Part shown: positions 53,213 to 63,530 of the stretch, piece by piece
How positions within the stretch are numbered: position 1 is the stretch's first letter
How the letters are laid out: each line of letters begins with the position of its first letter
Source of the DNA: Trichomonas tenax
Taxonomy: Eukaryota; Parabasalia; Trichomonadida; Trichomonadidae
Assembly (NCBI GenBank): GCA_023091735.1
Contig: JALKBU010000110.1
Span: 1 to 64,000 of the forward strand
Length of the DNA stretch: 64,000 nt
Direction of reading: 5' to 3'
Notes under the pieces: model-generated
Told to the model about the DNA's origin: nothing
Seen by the model: only the letters and a program-made list of their open reading frames with translations
Databases searched by the model: none
Program-made: the position numbers and the translations under genes

Positions 53213-55618
53213 ATGACAATAATTTCCATGAATCCTTTTTCAATAATTCAGACGGTAGACCATGTTTTAAATAACATAGAATCAAGAAAAGGAGAACTGC
53301 TGCTGTATTCTAACCCCGAAAGCTTAGTTACGATTGCAGACGAAGAGAAAATTTCATCAGCAAATGAATTATGGAAAATGTATATGGATGCTGTTGGCCC
53401 AAACGCAAGATTTTCTCGTTCTTATAAAATTTGGGTCAATTTTACGGACACACGCTCAGCATATGTTTTAGATCAGCTAAAAAACAACAAAGAACAAATC
53501 GAAGAAGCAAATAAAACATTCGAAAATGCGCTTCTTAACTTATACCTGTGTCCAAGACTTTGGATAAATTACTTCGATTTTTTGGTCAGACAGAAAAAAG
53601 TCACATTACTCCGAAAAACATTCAACAGAGCGTTGCAATCACTGCCTGTAACACAGCACGATAAAATTTGGTCAGCATATTTGCCAATAATTAAAGATTT
53701 GAAATGCATTTCAACAGTTTTTGATGCTTACAAGCGCATTTTAAAGCTCCACCCAGAATACATCGAAGAGGCAGCAAGTTACTTCATATCAAACAATGCC
53801 TATAAAGAAGCCGCATATTTTCTGAAAATTATCTTGAATGATCCAGACTTTAAATCAGTGAAAGAAAAGCCGAAATACTTCTATTGGTCTAAATTATCCG
53901 AAATTATCATGGCAGATCCATATATTGAAGATGCAGATCAATTATTAAAGAGCGGATGCGAAGACTTTGTTGTTGAAACAGGCAAAGTCTGGAGTACCAT
54001 CGCTGACCATTATTCGAGGCTCGGATTGTTTGCTGACACACTTCAAGTTTATGAAGATGCTTTATCGCAAACAAGAACAGCTCACGACTTTGCTGTTGTT
54101 TACACAAGTGCTACAGAGTTCATGAAGCATGTTATCATCAAAGCACCCGAATTGCGTGAGTTGTTCATGACAAAACTGAATGACTTAATCGACAGACATC
54201 CCATTCTCCTCAATGCCACAGTTTTGCGTGCAGATTCAAATAACGTTCTCGCATGGCTGAACAAGGCACCATTACATCAGGATATTCCATACTATTATCA
54301 GCCAACAAAGTTTTTGGAGTTATGGGAACAAGTTGCAGAGTTATTCGAAGAAGACACAAAGAATGAAATGTTTGTACTTATAGAAGCGATTGAAACGGTC
54401 AAACCACGTTATGCATTTGCTGGAAATGTTTCAGACTTATGGATAGGCTTAGCAAAGCTTTCAAGCAATCCTCAGATGTTGTTTGATATCATTTTATTCA
54501 ATCATGAAAATAACGAAGGCGTATTAACTAATGAAGACTGTGTCAGGATTTATATTTACTATTGCGAATATTTATGTGAAGGGAAGAAGTTTGAAGCTGC
54601 TTTAGATGTAATCAGACGTGCTATTGATAACAGAAAGATCCAAGCAACGATTGGCATGAGCAGGCTGTGGTCATTGGCTTTGGATCTCGAATGGAGTCTT
54701 AGTGGTATTTCTTCGACTCAAGCTTTATTCGAACGCTGCATGAGCTCACCCAGTGTCACTCAGCGTCACGTTATTGCATACGCTGCCTTCCTTAAAGAGT
54801 GTGGCCACCAGGATGACATGTTCAGAGTCTATGAAAGAGGCATTGCTGCAGCAGGATGGCCAGGAAGCGCTCCTTTATGGCTCCGATATCTTGATGAGTT
54901 CGTTGCTGAGTATGGCGGAACAAAGAGAGAAAGAACAAGAGATTTGTTTGAAGAAGCAATCAAAGGTGAGAATTGTCCGTTCTCTCTCCATTTCTATATT
55001 TTATATGCTCGATTCGAAGAAAACTACGGATTGTATTCTCATGCTATGTCTATTTACAGGCGCGCTGCGGAAGCACTTGGTGACACAAGAATCTTTAGTG
55101 TTTGGGTTGCTGCAGCTGTTCGAATCTTTGGTGCAATCAAAGCTCGACAGGTATATGAATACGCAGTATCTAAACTCTCAGGAACAGAGGCATGGCAATG
55201 GTGCATCAAATATGCATCTATGGAGTCCAAACTTGGAGAACACGAACGTGCAAGACGTATTTTCATGCATGGAAGCCAGTTCGCAGATCCAGCGAAGGCT
55301 GCAGAGTTCTGGGATGCTTACGAGCAGTTTGAGAACACACATGGTACGAAGGATACATTCGCAGAGATGCTTTCTCAGAAGAACATTGCTGGACAGAAGT
55401 TCAATAGCTCTGTCCACATGGGTATGAACAACGACGAGATAGACATTGCTGCAATGGATGATGATGCAGAACTCGAAGTTGTCGAGAATGCGAGAAAGTT
55501 TGCTGTGCTCGAGCAGAGAATTCCAAGGACAATCTTCGACGGCGGCATCAACCAGATCTCAACAATCAACCAGCTCTTCTCCAAGAAAGGAAAGAAGGCA
55601 AAGGTAGGCGAGCTGTAA
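53213..55618 (+). CDS. SYF1: Pre-mRNA splicing factor SYF1/XAB2
   Basis: An intact protein of 801 residues from ATG 53213 (a second ATG follows at 53228). It is built from about 15 HAT (half-a-TPR) repeats. The C-terminal half tracks SYF1 closely: ALDLEWSLSGISSTQALFER, AYAAFLKECGHQDDMFRVYE, LDEFVAEYGGTKRERTRDLFE, YARFEENYGLYSHAMSIYR and YASMESKLGEHERARRIFMH, each with the HAT Trp/Glu/Tyr/Pro framework. Length is near the family's 830-855. SYF1 is a scaffold of the Prp19-associated complex and is needed for spliceosome activation; XAB2 also acts in transcription-coupled repair. The acidic C-terminal tail is short. A promoter-type motif lies just upstream. Confidence 0.92.
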   Translation: MTIISMNPFSIIQTVDHVLNNIESRKGELLLYSNPESLVTIADEEKISSANELWKMYMDAVGPNARFSRSYKIWVNFTDTRSAYVLDQLKNNKEQIEEANKTFENALLNLYLCPRLWINYFDFLVRQKKVTLLRKTFNRALQSLPVTQHDKIWSAYLPIIKDLKCISTVFDAYKRILKLHPEYIEEAASYFISNNAYKEAAYFLKIILNDPDFKSVKEKPKYFYWSKLSEIIMADPYIEDADQLLKSGCEDFVVETGKVWSTIADHYSRLGLFADTLQVYEDALSQTRTAHDFAVVYTSATEFMKHVIIKAPELRELFMTKLNDLIDRHPILLNATVLRADSNNVLAWLNKAPLHQDIPYYYQPTKFLELWEQVAELFEEDTKNEMFVLIEAIETVKPRYAFAGNVSDLWIGLAKLSSNPQMLFDIILFNHENNEGVLTNEDCVRIYIYYCEYLCEGKKFEAALDVIRRAIDNRKIQATIGMSRLWSLALDLEWSLSGISSTQALFERCMSSPSVTQRHVIAYAAFLKECGHQDDMFRVYERGIAAAGWPGSAPLWLRYLDEFVAEYGGTKRERTRDLFEEAIKGENCPFSLHFYILYARFEENYGLYSHAMSIYRRAAEALGDTRIFSVWVAAAVRIFGAIKARQVYEYAVSKLSGTEAWQWCIKYASMESKLGEHERARRIFMHGSQFADPAKAAEFWDAYEQFENTHGTKDTFAEMLSQKNIAGQKFNSSVHMGMNNDEIDIAAMDDDAELEVVENARKFAVLEQRIPRTIFDGGINQISTINQLFSKKGKKAKVGEL

Positions 55619-55701
55619 TCTATATATTATTTGTGTTATGCTATAAATAGTATTTGCTGTACATAAGATATCTACGAATAATAAAGCCGATTTGTTTAGA
55701 A

Positions 55702-57126
55702 CTAAGCTTTCCTTCTTGCGGCAAGTTTGGCGGCGAGTTCTGACATCATGTCACCTCCACCACCCATTCTTGGTGGTGGAGCACCACCACCGCCTGCAGC
55801 AGGAGCAGCAGCGGCACCGCCGCTACCACCACCTCCCTGGAAGTTAAGCTTGGGCTCGGGAGGTGTAACTTTCTTAGCTGTCTTCTTTCTAAGTGCAATC
55901 ATAGCCTGAAGGGCATCATCCGTAGGCTTTACGAGGCCGCCAGCTGGAGCAGCAGATGAGCTGCTCGACTTTGAAGGTGGAGGTGGTGGTGGCGGGCCTT
56001 TTGGAGGTGGTGGCGGTGGGGCAGCAGAAGGTGGTGGAGGCGGTGGTGGGGCCGCAGCCTTCGGTGGGGGTGGTGGGGGTGGTGCTGCCTTTGGTGGAGA
56101 CGGTGGGGCAGCTTTTGGAGGTGGAGCAGCAGCAGCTGGCGGTGGAGCGGCTCTTGGTGGTGGTGCAGCAGCCTTTGGTGGAGGTGGAGGTGGGACTCCA
56201 GCAGCTGGTGGGGGTGGGGGTGGGGGTGGTGGAGGTGGTGGAACACCAGGAGGAGGCGCCAAAACAGGTGGCGGAGGTGGTGGAGCAGCTGATGATGGTG
56301 GCGGTGGTGGGGCATCGCCAGTTGATGGTAGCTGGAACGTAGATGGATCGATTGATGGTGGTTGTGATATAGAAGGTGGAATTCCACCTCCTGGAGCAAC
56401 ACTTTGTAACATTAATGCCTCATCTTGTGCGTTATCCGTCTCTCCAGCAGCGCCACTTGTGCCGCTTGGAAGGAGCTTGTTGAGCTCATCGTTTGCATCG
56501 ATTGGATCGAATCCGTAGTAATCTGAAAAAGATGTTGCGATTTCGTCCTTTGAAACAGAAGTAACTGGTAAGAAGAAGTCGTTTGTGCGGTTCCAGAAGC
56601 TTGGTTGTGGAACGCCTGGCTCTACTTTCATGATGAGAGGTTTTTGATTTTCGATATTGGGGTCTGCTGTCTCGTCGATGCTTCTTCCGACGCGGGCAAC
56701 GACACCGAGGTTGATTTGAAATTTATTCTTCGGGAAACTAATTGGTAATGGCTTTGAAACTGGAAGAAATTGATCATCGAATTTCGAATTTTCTCTTTGC
56801 GAGGTTGCGAATGAAAGTAATTGTCTACCAGCGTTTGCGCGAATAGCTTGCAAGCTACCATCGACATGTTGAAGTTCTGTTTCCATTTCATTAAGTTTCT
56901 GGCTGGAAGAAACCATGTTCTTCAAGCAGATCTTGGAGAGGAAGACAATAGAACTCTCAATCTGCCTCAAGTCTTCTTCTAAATCGTTTTTCACAGATAC
57001 AGTGTTAAACTCCGCGCTATTAAGCAAAAGCTCGCGCTGAGCGTCGCCGTGCTTGTCTATCGTCTGCAGGCGCTCGCTGAAGCGGCTGAGCTTCTCGGAG
57101 ATGGACTCTGTAGGAGGTGCAGTCAT
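55702..57126 (-). CDS. Proline-rich actin-regulatory protein (Abi/WAVE-complex or WH2 type)
   Basis: An intact 474-residue protein from ATG 57126. The N-terminal 100 residues form a coiled coil (LEEDLRQIESSIVFLSKICLK, LNEMETELQHVDGSLQAIR) that recalls the helical region of Abi or other WAVE-complex parts. Residues about 165-240 are linker; about 250-385 are long proline runs (blocks of 5-12 Pro separated by Ala/Gly/Lys), which bind profilin and SH3/WW domains. The C-terminus has DALQAMIALRKKT and DMMSELAAKLAARRKA, a WH2-like or actin-binding helix pair. No acidic Trp tail for Arp2/3. It is likely a cytoskeletal regulator in the same region as the ADF gene. The exact family is uncertain. Confidence 0.65.
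   Translation of the reverse strand: MTAPPTESISEKLSRFSERLQTIDKHGDAQRELLLNSAEFNTVSVKNDLEEDLRQIESSIVFLSKICLKNMVSSSQKLNEMETELQHVDGSLQAIRANAGRQLLSFATSQRENSKFDDQFLPVSKPLPISFPKNKFQINLGVVARVGRSIDETADPNIENQKPLIMKVEPGVPQPSFWNRTNDFFLPVTSVSKDEIATSFSDYYGFDPIDANDELNKLLPSGTSGAAGETDNAQDEALMLQSVAPGGGIPPSISQPPSIDPSTFQLPSTGDAPPPPPSSAAPPPPPPVLAPPPGVPPPPPPPPPPPPAAGVPPPPPPKAAAPPPRAAPPPAAAAPPPKAAPPSPPKAAPPPPPPPKAAAPPPPPPPSAAPPPPPPKGPPPPPPPSKSSSSSAAPAGGLVKPTDDALQAMIALRKKTAKKVTPPEPKLNFQGGGGSGGAAAAPAAGGGGAPPPRMGGGGDMMSELAAKLAARRKA
55970..56345. repeat. GGTGG/CCACC-rich low-complexity tract
   Basis: Dense GGTGGTGGTGGGGG-type repeats encoding the polyproline segment. G+C-rich island inside A+T-rich DNA. Its repeat nature makes length changes and assembly errors likely. 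Confidence 0.85.
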
Positions 57127-57705
57127 ATGGAAAAGTGACGAAGAATTTGACGAAAATTCAAATTCGATTTTTCGAATTTTGACTTAATATTTGAGCTTCT
57201 TATACATTGTCTATTCTATTTTCCGGTAAAAATTGCATTTTTATTTTTCTTTGTCCATATGCCTTATTTCTATGATATCCATATAGCCCATGGTTTAATC
57301 TACTAATTTCAGTCACAAATTTTGTCATTTTATTAATTATTTGTGGAAAAATATCGATATTTGTCATAACAAGGATAAGTCATGTTACATAACGCCACAT
57401 CAGGATATCATAAATACAAAACATATTGAGGAGGTTAAAATCATATGCAAAAACTTCACCATCCTCAAGTGAATCATCCTGGTAATGCTAAAGATTGTAT
57501 TACCATTCTAAATAATGAATTTGAAATCGTATCTGATAAATATTCGCAACAAGCTCAACATAGCATGGCAAAGCCTCTGCGCACATGTGGTTAAATGCAC
57601 CGAGCGACAAAAGTATTTTTTGGGAATTTGTCATTTTGTTTTGTAAATTGTTTGTTAATGTCAAAAATAATTTTGGTCCTGTTGACACTTTTGAAAATTT
57701 TCATA
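57127..57705. other. Divergent promoter region
   Basis: Between two divergently transcribed genes. TTTGTCATTTTG at 57626-57637 and later TGTCAAAAA near 57659 recall the initiator-like motif and support the start at 57706 rather than an upstream ATG at 57595. Confidence 0.5.
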
Positions 57706-58239
57706 ATGATTAGCGATCGTAGTTTGAGTCTGGATGATGAAGCCGCACTTTATCAAGCAGTACTCTACACGATATCTACAGAAGAAACAGAAGTATCATT
57801 CACAACACCAAAACAATCGAAAAATCCACCAAAAGAAAAATCATCTGGTGTTTCAAACTTAATATGCTACAGATGCGGTCAAATTGGGCACATGGCTTCC
57901 ACGTGCAGAGAGGAACTTCCGTCGTTAGAAGAATTAGAAAAACAAAATTCAGATGAAGTCGATAATGTTATAAATGAATTAACTCAAACGCCTGGATACT
58001 ATTCTGATGATATCGGTCCTTACAAAGTAACAATTCCTTCTACTGTTGATCACGCAAAATCATGGAAAAATGGTGTGTTTTGTATTAACTGTGGTCTATT
58101 CGGCCATCAGCATACACACTGTCAGAAGCCTAACTACAGTTTCCTTGCAAAAGAGCTTGGAAAATATTATTCAAATAATTTCACACAGCCAAACAAACCA
58201 TTAGCTGACATAGAAGAATTGTTCGAAGACCTTTGTTAA
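57706..58239 (+). CDS. Two-zinc-knuckle (CCHC) protein
   Basis: A 177-residue protein if started at ATG 57706 (MISDRSLSLDDEAALYQ). An upstream in-frame ATG at 57595 would add a 37-residue hydrophobic stretch of poor quality, and promoter-like motifs lie between. Two CCHC knuckles (Cys-x2-Cys-x4-His-x4-Cys) are present: CYRCGQIGHMASTC (about residue 52) and CINCGLFGHQHTHC (about residue 126). They are separated by an acidic linker. CCHC knuckles bind single-stranded RNA/DNA, and small proteins of this type serve in RNA processing. It could also be a polyadenylation or splicing factor part. No integrase or protease domain, so not a retrotransposon Gag. Confidence 0.75.
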   Translation: MISDRSLSLDDEAALYQAVLYTISTEETEVSFTTPKQSKNPPKEKSSGVSNLICYRCGQIGHMASTCREELPSLEELEKQNSDEVDNVINELTQTPGYYSDDIGPYKVTIPSTVDHAKSWKNGVFCINCGLFGHQHTHCQKPNYSFLAKELGKYYSNNFTQPNKPLADIEELFEDLC

Positions 58240-58757
58240 TTATATTGTTTTTGTTTTCTTGTAAATACTAATTGTTATATTTTCCTAAATAATACCATTT
58301 AAACAGTCAGTAGGGACTACTGGGTTGCTTTTTCAGTAGACAAGGTTTATGGGGAAAATCCTTAGAAAAGGATATTCTAGCTCAAAACAAAAAATATTCA
58401 ACGTATTTTGTTAGAGTTGTAGCCTTAACAAACTAGTTATATCATTTTCAGAAATATTTAAGCATGATAAAGAAATAAAATATATATGATGTCGAATATC
58501 AAATTAAAATCAAAAATTTAATTTTATAACTATAGCCTTGGTAATCATAGTACATCATTTATGTAAATATTCAAGCATATCAATGATATCAAATATGTAT
58601 GATGTCGCTAATAAAAATTATCAAATTTTGGAATATGTTCCGAATGCATGTTTTCGCAGTGAAAATAGCCATCATATCATTAGATTAAACTGGTAATGCA
58701 ATAAAAAGAGAACTCAATGTCAGGCCAAAATTTTTTTGTGGCCCTTCTCAAAATCTA
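58240..58757. other. Intergenic spacer
   Basis: A+T-rich; a small hairpin ATCCTT/AAGGAT at 58359-58373. No gene. Confidence 0.55.
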
Positions 58758-59819
58758 ATGGAAGGATTCATCTCTAATCTCCGCGGCCAAAACTCGTCCG
58801 GAGCCATCTTCCAGCCAGGCGAGCGCTCTTGCACCCACGCGTGCATCAACAGCGCCGGCGACCTCTTATTCGTCGCCTCCGACAAATCTGTTTTCGGCTA
58901 CAATCTTATGACCGAAACAAACTTCAATATTTACAGTGGACACGAAGGTGCCATCGTTGACCTCGATATCGAGCCAGAAGGCAACCGCATTGTCTCTGTT
59001 GGTAACTCAATGCATATTATCATCCACAACATCGAATCAGGCGCTATAAGCTACGACATCGACACTAAAAAGTTACACGCTGCTTGCTGCTTCGGTCCAC
59101 GCAACATGAACTACCTCGCCGTCGTTACTTCAAAGCAGATGAAGCAGGACATCGTTCTCTCCGGATACCACATTCGCGATAAAATTCAGGAAGTCACAAA
59201 CATCTGGAACTACAAGTTCGACACAGTCGTCAATACAATCAGATGGCCAACAACAGATACAATCATCGCTGGCGACAACGCTGGTGTTATCCACATCCTT
59301 GAGTTCACAGGAAAGGATCAGATCCAGCTTAAGCACCAGATCAACGCCCATAGAGGTTCTATCAACTATATCACATTATCATGGGACAACTACTTCTTCG
59401 CTACAGCTTCTTCAGATACAACAGTTTCTTTGTGGGTTCTTCCACGTAGCGCAAAAGAACAAATCGAGAAAGTTGGAACTTACAACCATTCTTTCCAGGT
59501 TTCCTGCGCTGCTATCTCCCCAATTGCTCCACACATCGTTCTCGCTTCTACAGCAGAGCACGCTGATGTCGCTAGAACAAGCTTCGGCTCAACAGATTTC
59601 ACTATTAACTTCTTCCACACAATCTTCCAGGAGGAATTTGCTTCGATGAAGGTCCACAAGTCTCCAGTCAACTGGATTGGTTTCACACCAGATGGCATGA
59701 ACCTCGTCACAACTTGCGCAGAAGGTACATTTCAAGTTATCCGTCTCGCGGCTGACTACTCTCGTTTCATCTCCGACCACATCAACGAGCTTAAGGAGAT
59801 CGAAAACCAGGCTGAGTAA
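58758..59819 (+). CDS. EIF3I: Eukaryotic translation initiation factor 3 subunit I
   Basis: An intact 353-residue WD40 propeller from ATG 58758. The last third matches eIF3i: a (T/S)-rich strand with an ALA-STAEHADVARTSFG stretch, then FHTIFQEEFASMKVHKSPVN, corresponding to the family's ARFYHxxFEEEFGRVKGHFGPIN, and IGFTPDGMNLVTTCAEGTFQ for the final blade. Earlier blades include GHEGAIVDLDIEPEGNRI and SSDTTVSLW. Length is close to the family's 325-350. eIF3i binds eIF3b/g and is part of the 43S preinitiation complex, in the cytosol. Codons lean to C/G endings (GTC, ATC, CTC), consistent with high expression. No promoter motif was seen close by. Confidence 0.9.
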   Translation: MEGFISNLRGQNSSGAIFQPGERSCTHACINSAGDLLFVASDKSVFGYNLMTETNFNIYSGHEGAIVDLDIEPEGNRIVSVGNSMHIIIHNIESGAISYDIDTKKLHAACCFGPRNMNYLAVVTSKQMKQDIVLSGYHIRDKIQEVTNIWNYKFDTVVNTIRWPTTDTIIAGDNAGVIHILEFTGKDQIQLKHQINAHRGSINYITLSWDNYFFATASSDTTVSLWVLPRSAKEQIEKVGTYNHSFQVSCAAISPIAPHIVLASTAEHADVARTSFGSTDFTINFFHTIFQEEFASMKVHKSPVNWIGFTPDGMNLVTTCAEGTFQVIRLAADYSRFISDHINELKEIENQAE

Positions 59820-60504
59820 GTTTGTTATTCGTTTTAATATTAAATAGAAAATATTTGAGCTAAATATTCAACAAAACTGTTCCATCTCTATTTATTTTAT
59901 CAAGAAACCAGACATTCTGTAAATTGAAACCACACCTATATCTTTAAATATAATTAAAACTAATGTTAAACGATTTTAAATGGTATGAAATAATGTGTGC
60001 ATTACACGTATTTCAGATCATAGTTTTTATCAAGTTTGATTTAAAATAAAAATCAATCCTATAAACATATAGTTTTCTGATGTTTTTATTCATTATTTTG
60101 ATTAAAATCATAAAATATAATATTTTGCATTATTTTAAAGTTGAAAATATTGTTTTTTCATCGTGACAATCAGCTTTTAACCACTTTTTATAATTTCTTA
60201 AACGTTTTACCTTATATATTAATTCCGATTTTATCATTGTATATCACAATGTGCTTATCCTCATAAGGAGGATAGTTAACAGTGTGAATAAGAGGCTCAA
60301 AATTTTAATCTAAATTTTTGCACTTATCATAGCATGAATATTATCATGTGCACACATCATATATTTGAGCGGATAACTAATCTTTCAATGGATTCTTCAG
60401 ATGTTAATGCAATAGGACATTGATGCTTATCTCATAATTTATTGTCAAATATTTTGTCATTTTGTCATGTAAAACATTATGACAAAAATTGACCGTTTAA
60501 AAAC
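59820..60504. other. Spacer upstream of the coiled-coil gene
   Basis: A+T-rich. A 7 bp perfect hairpin (TATCCTC/GAGGATA, 60256-60274) and the promoter-type motif TTTGTCATGTAAAA (60461-60474) are present. No gene. Confidence 0.55.
60461..60474 (+). promoter_or_regulatory. TTTGTCATGTAAAA motif
   Basis: It ends 30 bases before the ATG at 60505. The same motif is at 31385 and 53182 in the same orientation. A second TTTTGTCA lies directly 5' (60453-60460). Confidence 0.5.
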
Positions 60505-61359
60505 ATGCAAGGAATCGCAACACAGCTTCAGGACGGAATAAATCAAGGAACAGAGCTCCTCAATGATATCTCAAAGAATGTTGGCAACGATTATATGTCT
60601 CAATTCGAACAAGTTGTCACAGAATATGTCGATTTATATACAAAATCACAATTATACGAAACATTGCAGCAAGATTCAATTATAGAAGCATTCAAAAAGC
60701 CTGAGCTTGATCATGCAATGAAAACTAAGGAAAATATCGAAAAAGAAATCCAAAAATACAGAAATGAACGTGAAAATTGCGGAATTCAGTCACAAGATGA
60801 GCTTCAAAAGCTTTTGAGAGAATCTAGATCAGTTTTAAAACAATTAAGCGAGAAAATTCCACAATCAAACACAACAGATTATAATAAAGTCATTGAAATA
60901 ATGGATAAAGAGATCAAAGATTTGAAGAAAACATCAGAGGCATACGAATGGTACGAAAGTGCCTATGCAAAGCTTTCTGAATTCACTCAAATTGAAATTA
61001 TAGCTGAAAGAAAGTACAAGCTCAAGAAGAGATATGTTTTGGATGTATATCCAACAAGCGTTGAGTTAGAAAACAAAGAAGTTTTTGTATCTGATATTTC
61101 ACCAGCAGAAGATACAATTGGATGCTGTATTGCACAGGTTATGGATCGCCTCAATGCATATGAGGCAGTCGCTGCAGCAGCAGCAAAATTAGGCTGGGTT
61201 TGCCAATCAATTCGTGATTCTCCATTTGCTTTGCTTACAGCACAAAACAGAGCATCAGTTCAAGTTCCACTCTTTGGAAACAACTTGAACACATTAATTC
61301 CAGTTGATAACATTTCATCAACTGATTTCCAAATGATGCAAAAGCAATGGAGACTTTAA
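60505..61359 (+). CDS. Coiled-coil protein with globular C-terminus, unknown
   Basis: An intact 284-residue frame from ATG 60505. Residues about 30-165 are heptad coiled coil (DELQKLLRESRSVLKQLSEKI, IEIMDKEIKDLKK). A globular C-terminal part (residues 170-284) has RKYKLKKRYVLDVYPTSVEL, then AVAAAAAKLGWVCQSIRDSP and a hydrophobic end. A coiled coil plus a small globular head resembles kinetochore parts such as Spc24/Spc25, but no decisive motif is visible, so I leave it unnamed. No membrane span or signal. Confidence 0.65.
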   Translation: MQGIATQLQDGINQGTELLNDISKNVGNDYMSQFEQVVTEYVDLYTKSQLYETLQQDSIIEAFKKPELDHAMKTKENIEKEIQKYRNERENCGIQSQDELQKLLRESRSVLKQLSEKIPQSNTTDYNKVIEIMDKEIKDLKKTSEAYEWYESAYAKLSEFTQIEIIAERKYKLKKRYVLDVYPTSVELENKEVFVSDISPAEDTIGCCIAQVMDRLNAYEAVAAAAAKLGWVCQSIRDSPFALLTAQNRASVQVPLFGNNLNTLIPVDNISSTDFQMMQKQWRL

Positions 61360-61558
61360 TTTTATATAATATTCTTGTTTTCTTGTTATAAATATCTAAT
61401 GTTTGTTTAAATCATATCAATCCGTAATTATTTTTTTTTTGAAATTCTTCATATTATCAATCTAAACAATAATTTGAAGCCAATCAATTGTTAGATCCAA
61501 ATAGATTATGCTATTCAAGTCTATTGTTGAAATATAATAAGATTTTACTAAGAATAGT

Positions 61559-63530
61559 TTATTGTGAATAATTAATGATGTTTGAATTATTCGTTGATGT
61601 TTGCTTTGGTGTTTCATTGATATTCTCATAGTTTTCGTTTGCATTATTGTGTTTCTTCACGTGGATAATGGCAAAAATAACAATGACTGTTATAACAATG
61701 AATGCTAAGATTCCTCCAACAACAAAGTAATTCATGTTGATCTTCTTCTGCTTGTTGTCTTCGTTCTTTGGCTTCATCATGAGCTTGGAGTTAGAGCAGA
61801 CTGTGTCGTCTTTGATTACTTGCAAACCTGCGAAGAAATCACCTTCATATTTAGTAGTTGTGTAAACTTTAGTGATGTTGGAATGATCCTTCAAAGCAGC
61901 GCCATTGACAACTTTGCTTCCACAGTATTTAACTGTGGAAAGAGACTTTGTGAACCAGAAAACATCAATATAGATGTAATCGATGTCCTTCATGAAGTCA
62001 ATAGTGTTCAAATTGTCATCAACATGGAATGCTCTTCTGACATAAGAAAGAGGACCGTTGAATGTTATTCCTTGAAGATTTGTGTTTCTAGCAAACACAA
62101 ATATATCAATATATGTAACTGCAGATGGGACTGTGACCTTTCTCAAATCTCATTGATAGAATGCTCCCATATCGAGTTTTGTAATGCTCTGTGGGAGATC
62201 AATTTGTTATAATGCTGTGCATCCAATAAAAGCACCGTTCTGGATCTCGGTGAGTTTGTTAGAGAATGTTATTGTTGTTAATGCTGTGCATTTAGCGAAT
62301 GCTTCTGGTTCAATGACCTGGATATTACCAAGATCAATAGTTGTCAATGATGTGCATTGATAGAAGCATCTGCTGCCAATTCTTGGCAAGTTTGGAGGGA
62401 ATTTAACGCTTGTTAATTTAGTGTTTTTTTCTGAATGCTTGAGAACTAATTGATGTGAGAGAGTTTGGAAGTGTGATAGATTGTATATATCCACAATCTG
62501 TGAATAATCCAACTTTTATATCTTCAACAGCATCATCAATAGTGGTTTGTTTTGGTTCAAAATGAAGTGAACAAATGTTTTCCTGCCATTTGCATAAAGA
62601 AGCTTTTGATCTGCATCATATTCGAAGACTTTATTGGCAGAGTCAATATTAAAGCCACTCAAGCGGTTCATTTCAGCAAAAACGACTGGCTCTATTTCAG
62701 TGATTGATGCGATAATTGGGAACGTTAAAATATTCGTCCATATGAAAGCAGAGTTCTTCACTGCTGTGAATGCAAACAAGTCAAACTCTTGGATGTTTTG
62801 GAAAACAAAATTAGTTAATTTAGCACAACTTTCGAATGCATTATCACCAACGATTTCTAAACTTGGTGCATTGAATGTTGCTAAGTTAGAGCATCCTTTA
62901 AAGCATTGCTTTCCAATTGAAACAAGTTTTGATGGTGAATCAAATGTGACAAGAGCAGCACACCCCAAGAAGCAGTTGTCACCAAGTGTAGTTGTATCAT
63001 CTGGTAATGTCAAAGTTGCCAAAACTTTGCAATTACTGAAAACATTTTTACCAAAAGTGTGTGTGAGTCCACTTATTGGTTGCGACTGATCATTTTGTAC
63101 CTGTGTGAAGCTTGCCAAGGCAACACAGCATTGAAAGACGGCAGAATTATTTGTTATTGTATGTATATGATAAATAACAGTCGCTAACAATGCGCAACTC
63201 GCAAAAGCACTGTCATTAACTGTCTCCACTGTCGCAGGAATCTCGAATGATGCTAATTTAGGGCAATTTGATGAACGCTTGAGACCCAATTACTTTGATT
63301 GGAGCTTCAATTATAACAGAGTTAATGTTGACTGACTGTGAAAAAGCTTACTCTGGAATATAATCGCAAGTTCCTTGTATTTTCAATGTCGAATAATTTT
63401 TCTTGTCGGGAAACAGCCTAGTAATGTCCCAATGTGTAAACTCCTAATCCAGAGATCGTGAGTGTCCCTGTTGAAGGATCATAGTCAAAATTCGGAATTG
63501 AGGATATGAAGGCGAGAATTAAAAAAAAAA
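61559..63530 (-). pseudogene. BspA-like leucine-rich-repeat surface protein, broken
   Basis: Minus strand. Near 63520-63430 the characteristic BspA start is visible (FDYDPSTGTLTISGLGVY). After frame changes near 63430, 63340 and 63250, LRR_5-type repeats follow: SFEIPATVETVNDSAFASC, then repeats with FGKNVFSNCKVLATLTLPD, GDNCFLGCAALVTFDSPSK and so on to about 62516. After another break come ITTIDLGNIQVIEPEAFAKC-type repeats (62512-62207). A last frame (62146-61559) has a membrane span (NYFVVGGILAFIVITVIVIF) and a short polar tail. BspA-like proteins are surface adhesin candidates of trichomonads. At least four frame breaks or stops indicate a pseudogene, unless sequencing is poor. Confidence 0.8.

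Noticed and set aside
55929..56402. Histidine/leucine-rich open frame and valine/glutamate-rich frames over the proline-rich gene
   Set aside because: They are other-frame readings of the GGTGG/CCACC repeat that encodes polyproline; composition comes from the repeat, not from a gene.
57595..57705. Upstream ATG of the zinc-knuckle gene with a hydrophobic extension
   Set aside because: The extension looks like untranslated A+T-rich sequence and contains promoter-like motifs; the ATG at 57706 fits better.
60256..60274. TATCCTC/GAGGATA hairpin
   Set aside because: A 7 bp stem is expected by chance in 64 kb of A+T-rich DNA and it is 230 bases from the gene.
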